Source: Acinetobacter sp. (GTDB lineage: Bacteria; Pseudomonadota; Gammaproteobacteria; Pseudomonadales; Moraxellaceae). Taken from it: a stretch of 5,613 nucleotides of DNA. Below are positions 5,564 to 5,613 of the stretch, one piece after another (position 1 is the stretch's first letter; each line of letters opens with the position of its first letter). Where the stretch lies: assembly GCA_030152275.1 (NCBI GenBank), contig JASLHF010000185.1, forward strand, positions 1 through 5,613, given 5' to 3'. The position numbers and the translations under genes are program-made. The notes below the pieces were generated by a model. The model ran no database searches. It was not told the DNA's origin and worked only from the letters and a program-made list of their open reading frames with translations.

Positions 5564-5613
5564 ATGAGCAAACAGTTCGCCGTAATCGGCAACCCTATTG
5601 AACATTCGCGTTC
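5564..5613 (+). CDS. aroE: shikimate dehydrogenase, N-terminal fragment (cut by window end)
   Basis: Only 16 complete codons are visible, reading MSKQFAVIGNPIEHSR. The AVxGNPIxHS pattern matches the N-terminus of AroE (E. coli AVFGNPIAHSKS), whose Ser residues contact shikimate. AroE reduces 3-dehydroshikimate to shikimate with NADPH in the aromatic amino acid pathway, in the cytosol. The start is ATG 5564, with GGA (5552-5554) as a weak ribosome binding site 9 bases upstream. A hemF-aroE neighbourhood is known in other gammaproteobacteria such as Pseudomonas, which supports the call. The rest of the gene lies outside the window. Confidence 0.85.
   Translation, partial: MSKQFAVIGNPIEHSR

Noticed and set aside
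5350..5592. Minus-strand open frame of 80 codons over the end of the small gene and the aroE start
   Set aside because: It overlaps the aroE N-terminus antisense, has no visible family features, and runs across a promoter-like spacer.

Overview
The window looks like an ordinary chromosomal stretch of a gammaproteobacterium, most likely Acinetobacter or a close member of the Moraxellaceae. The inference rests on the wording of the RibA, Dxs and HemF proteins, moderate GC content with AT-rich intergenic spacers, and the gene set. It was made from memory of families, not from a search. There is no sign of a mobile element, CRISPR array, tRNA or rRNA.

Layout from left to right: (1) dxs on the minus strand, 3'-truncated by the window edge, with its first 476 codons present; (2) a spacer of about 310 bases carrying divergent promoter candidates and several inverted repeats, including a long possible dxs leader; (3) ribA on the plus strand, best started at an internal GTG (1739); (4) a strong stem-loop terminator between the converging ribA and hemN, set inside a longer imperfect palindrome; (5) hemN on the minus strand; (6) a divergent spacer of about 210 bases; (7) hemF on the plus strand, best started at ATG 4017; (8) a 255-base spacer with a near-perfect hairpin; (9) a gene for an unrecognised 73-residue protein with two predicted membrane segments; (10) a spacer with a promoter candidate; (11) the first 50 bases of aroE, cut by the window end.

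All named genes are cofactor or primary biosynthesis: Dxs makes DXP for isoprenoids, thiamine and pyridoxal phosphate; RibA starts riboflavin synthesis from GTP; HemN and HemF catalyse the same haem step (coproporphyrinogen III to protoporphyrinogen IX) without and with oxygen; AroE makes shikimate. The tightest functional link is the divergent hemN/hemF pair.

I found no undescribed multi-gene system. The points most worth a second look are the HemN sequence, which reads more like Bacteroidota HemN than the E. coli or Pseudomonas form, the possible structured dxs leader, the hairpin after hemF, and the small membrane protein gene before aroE.
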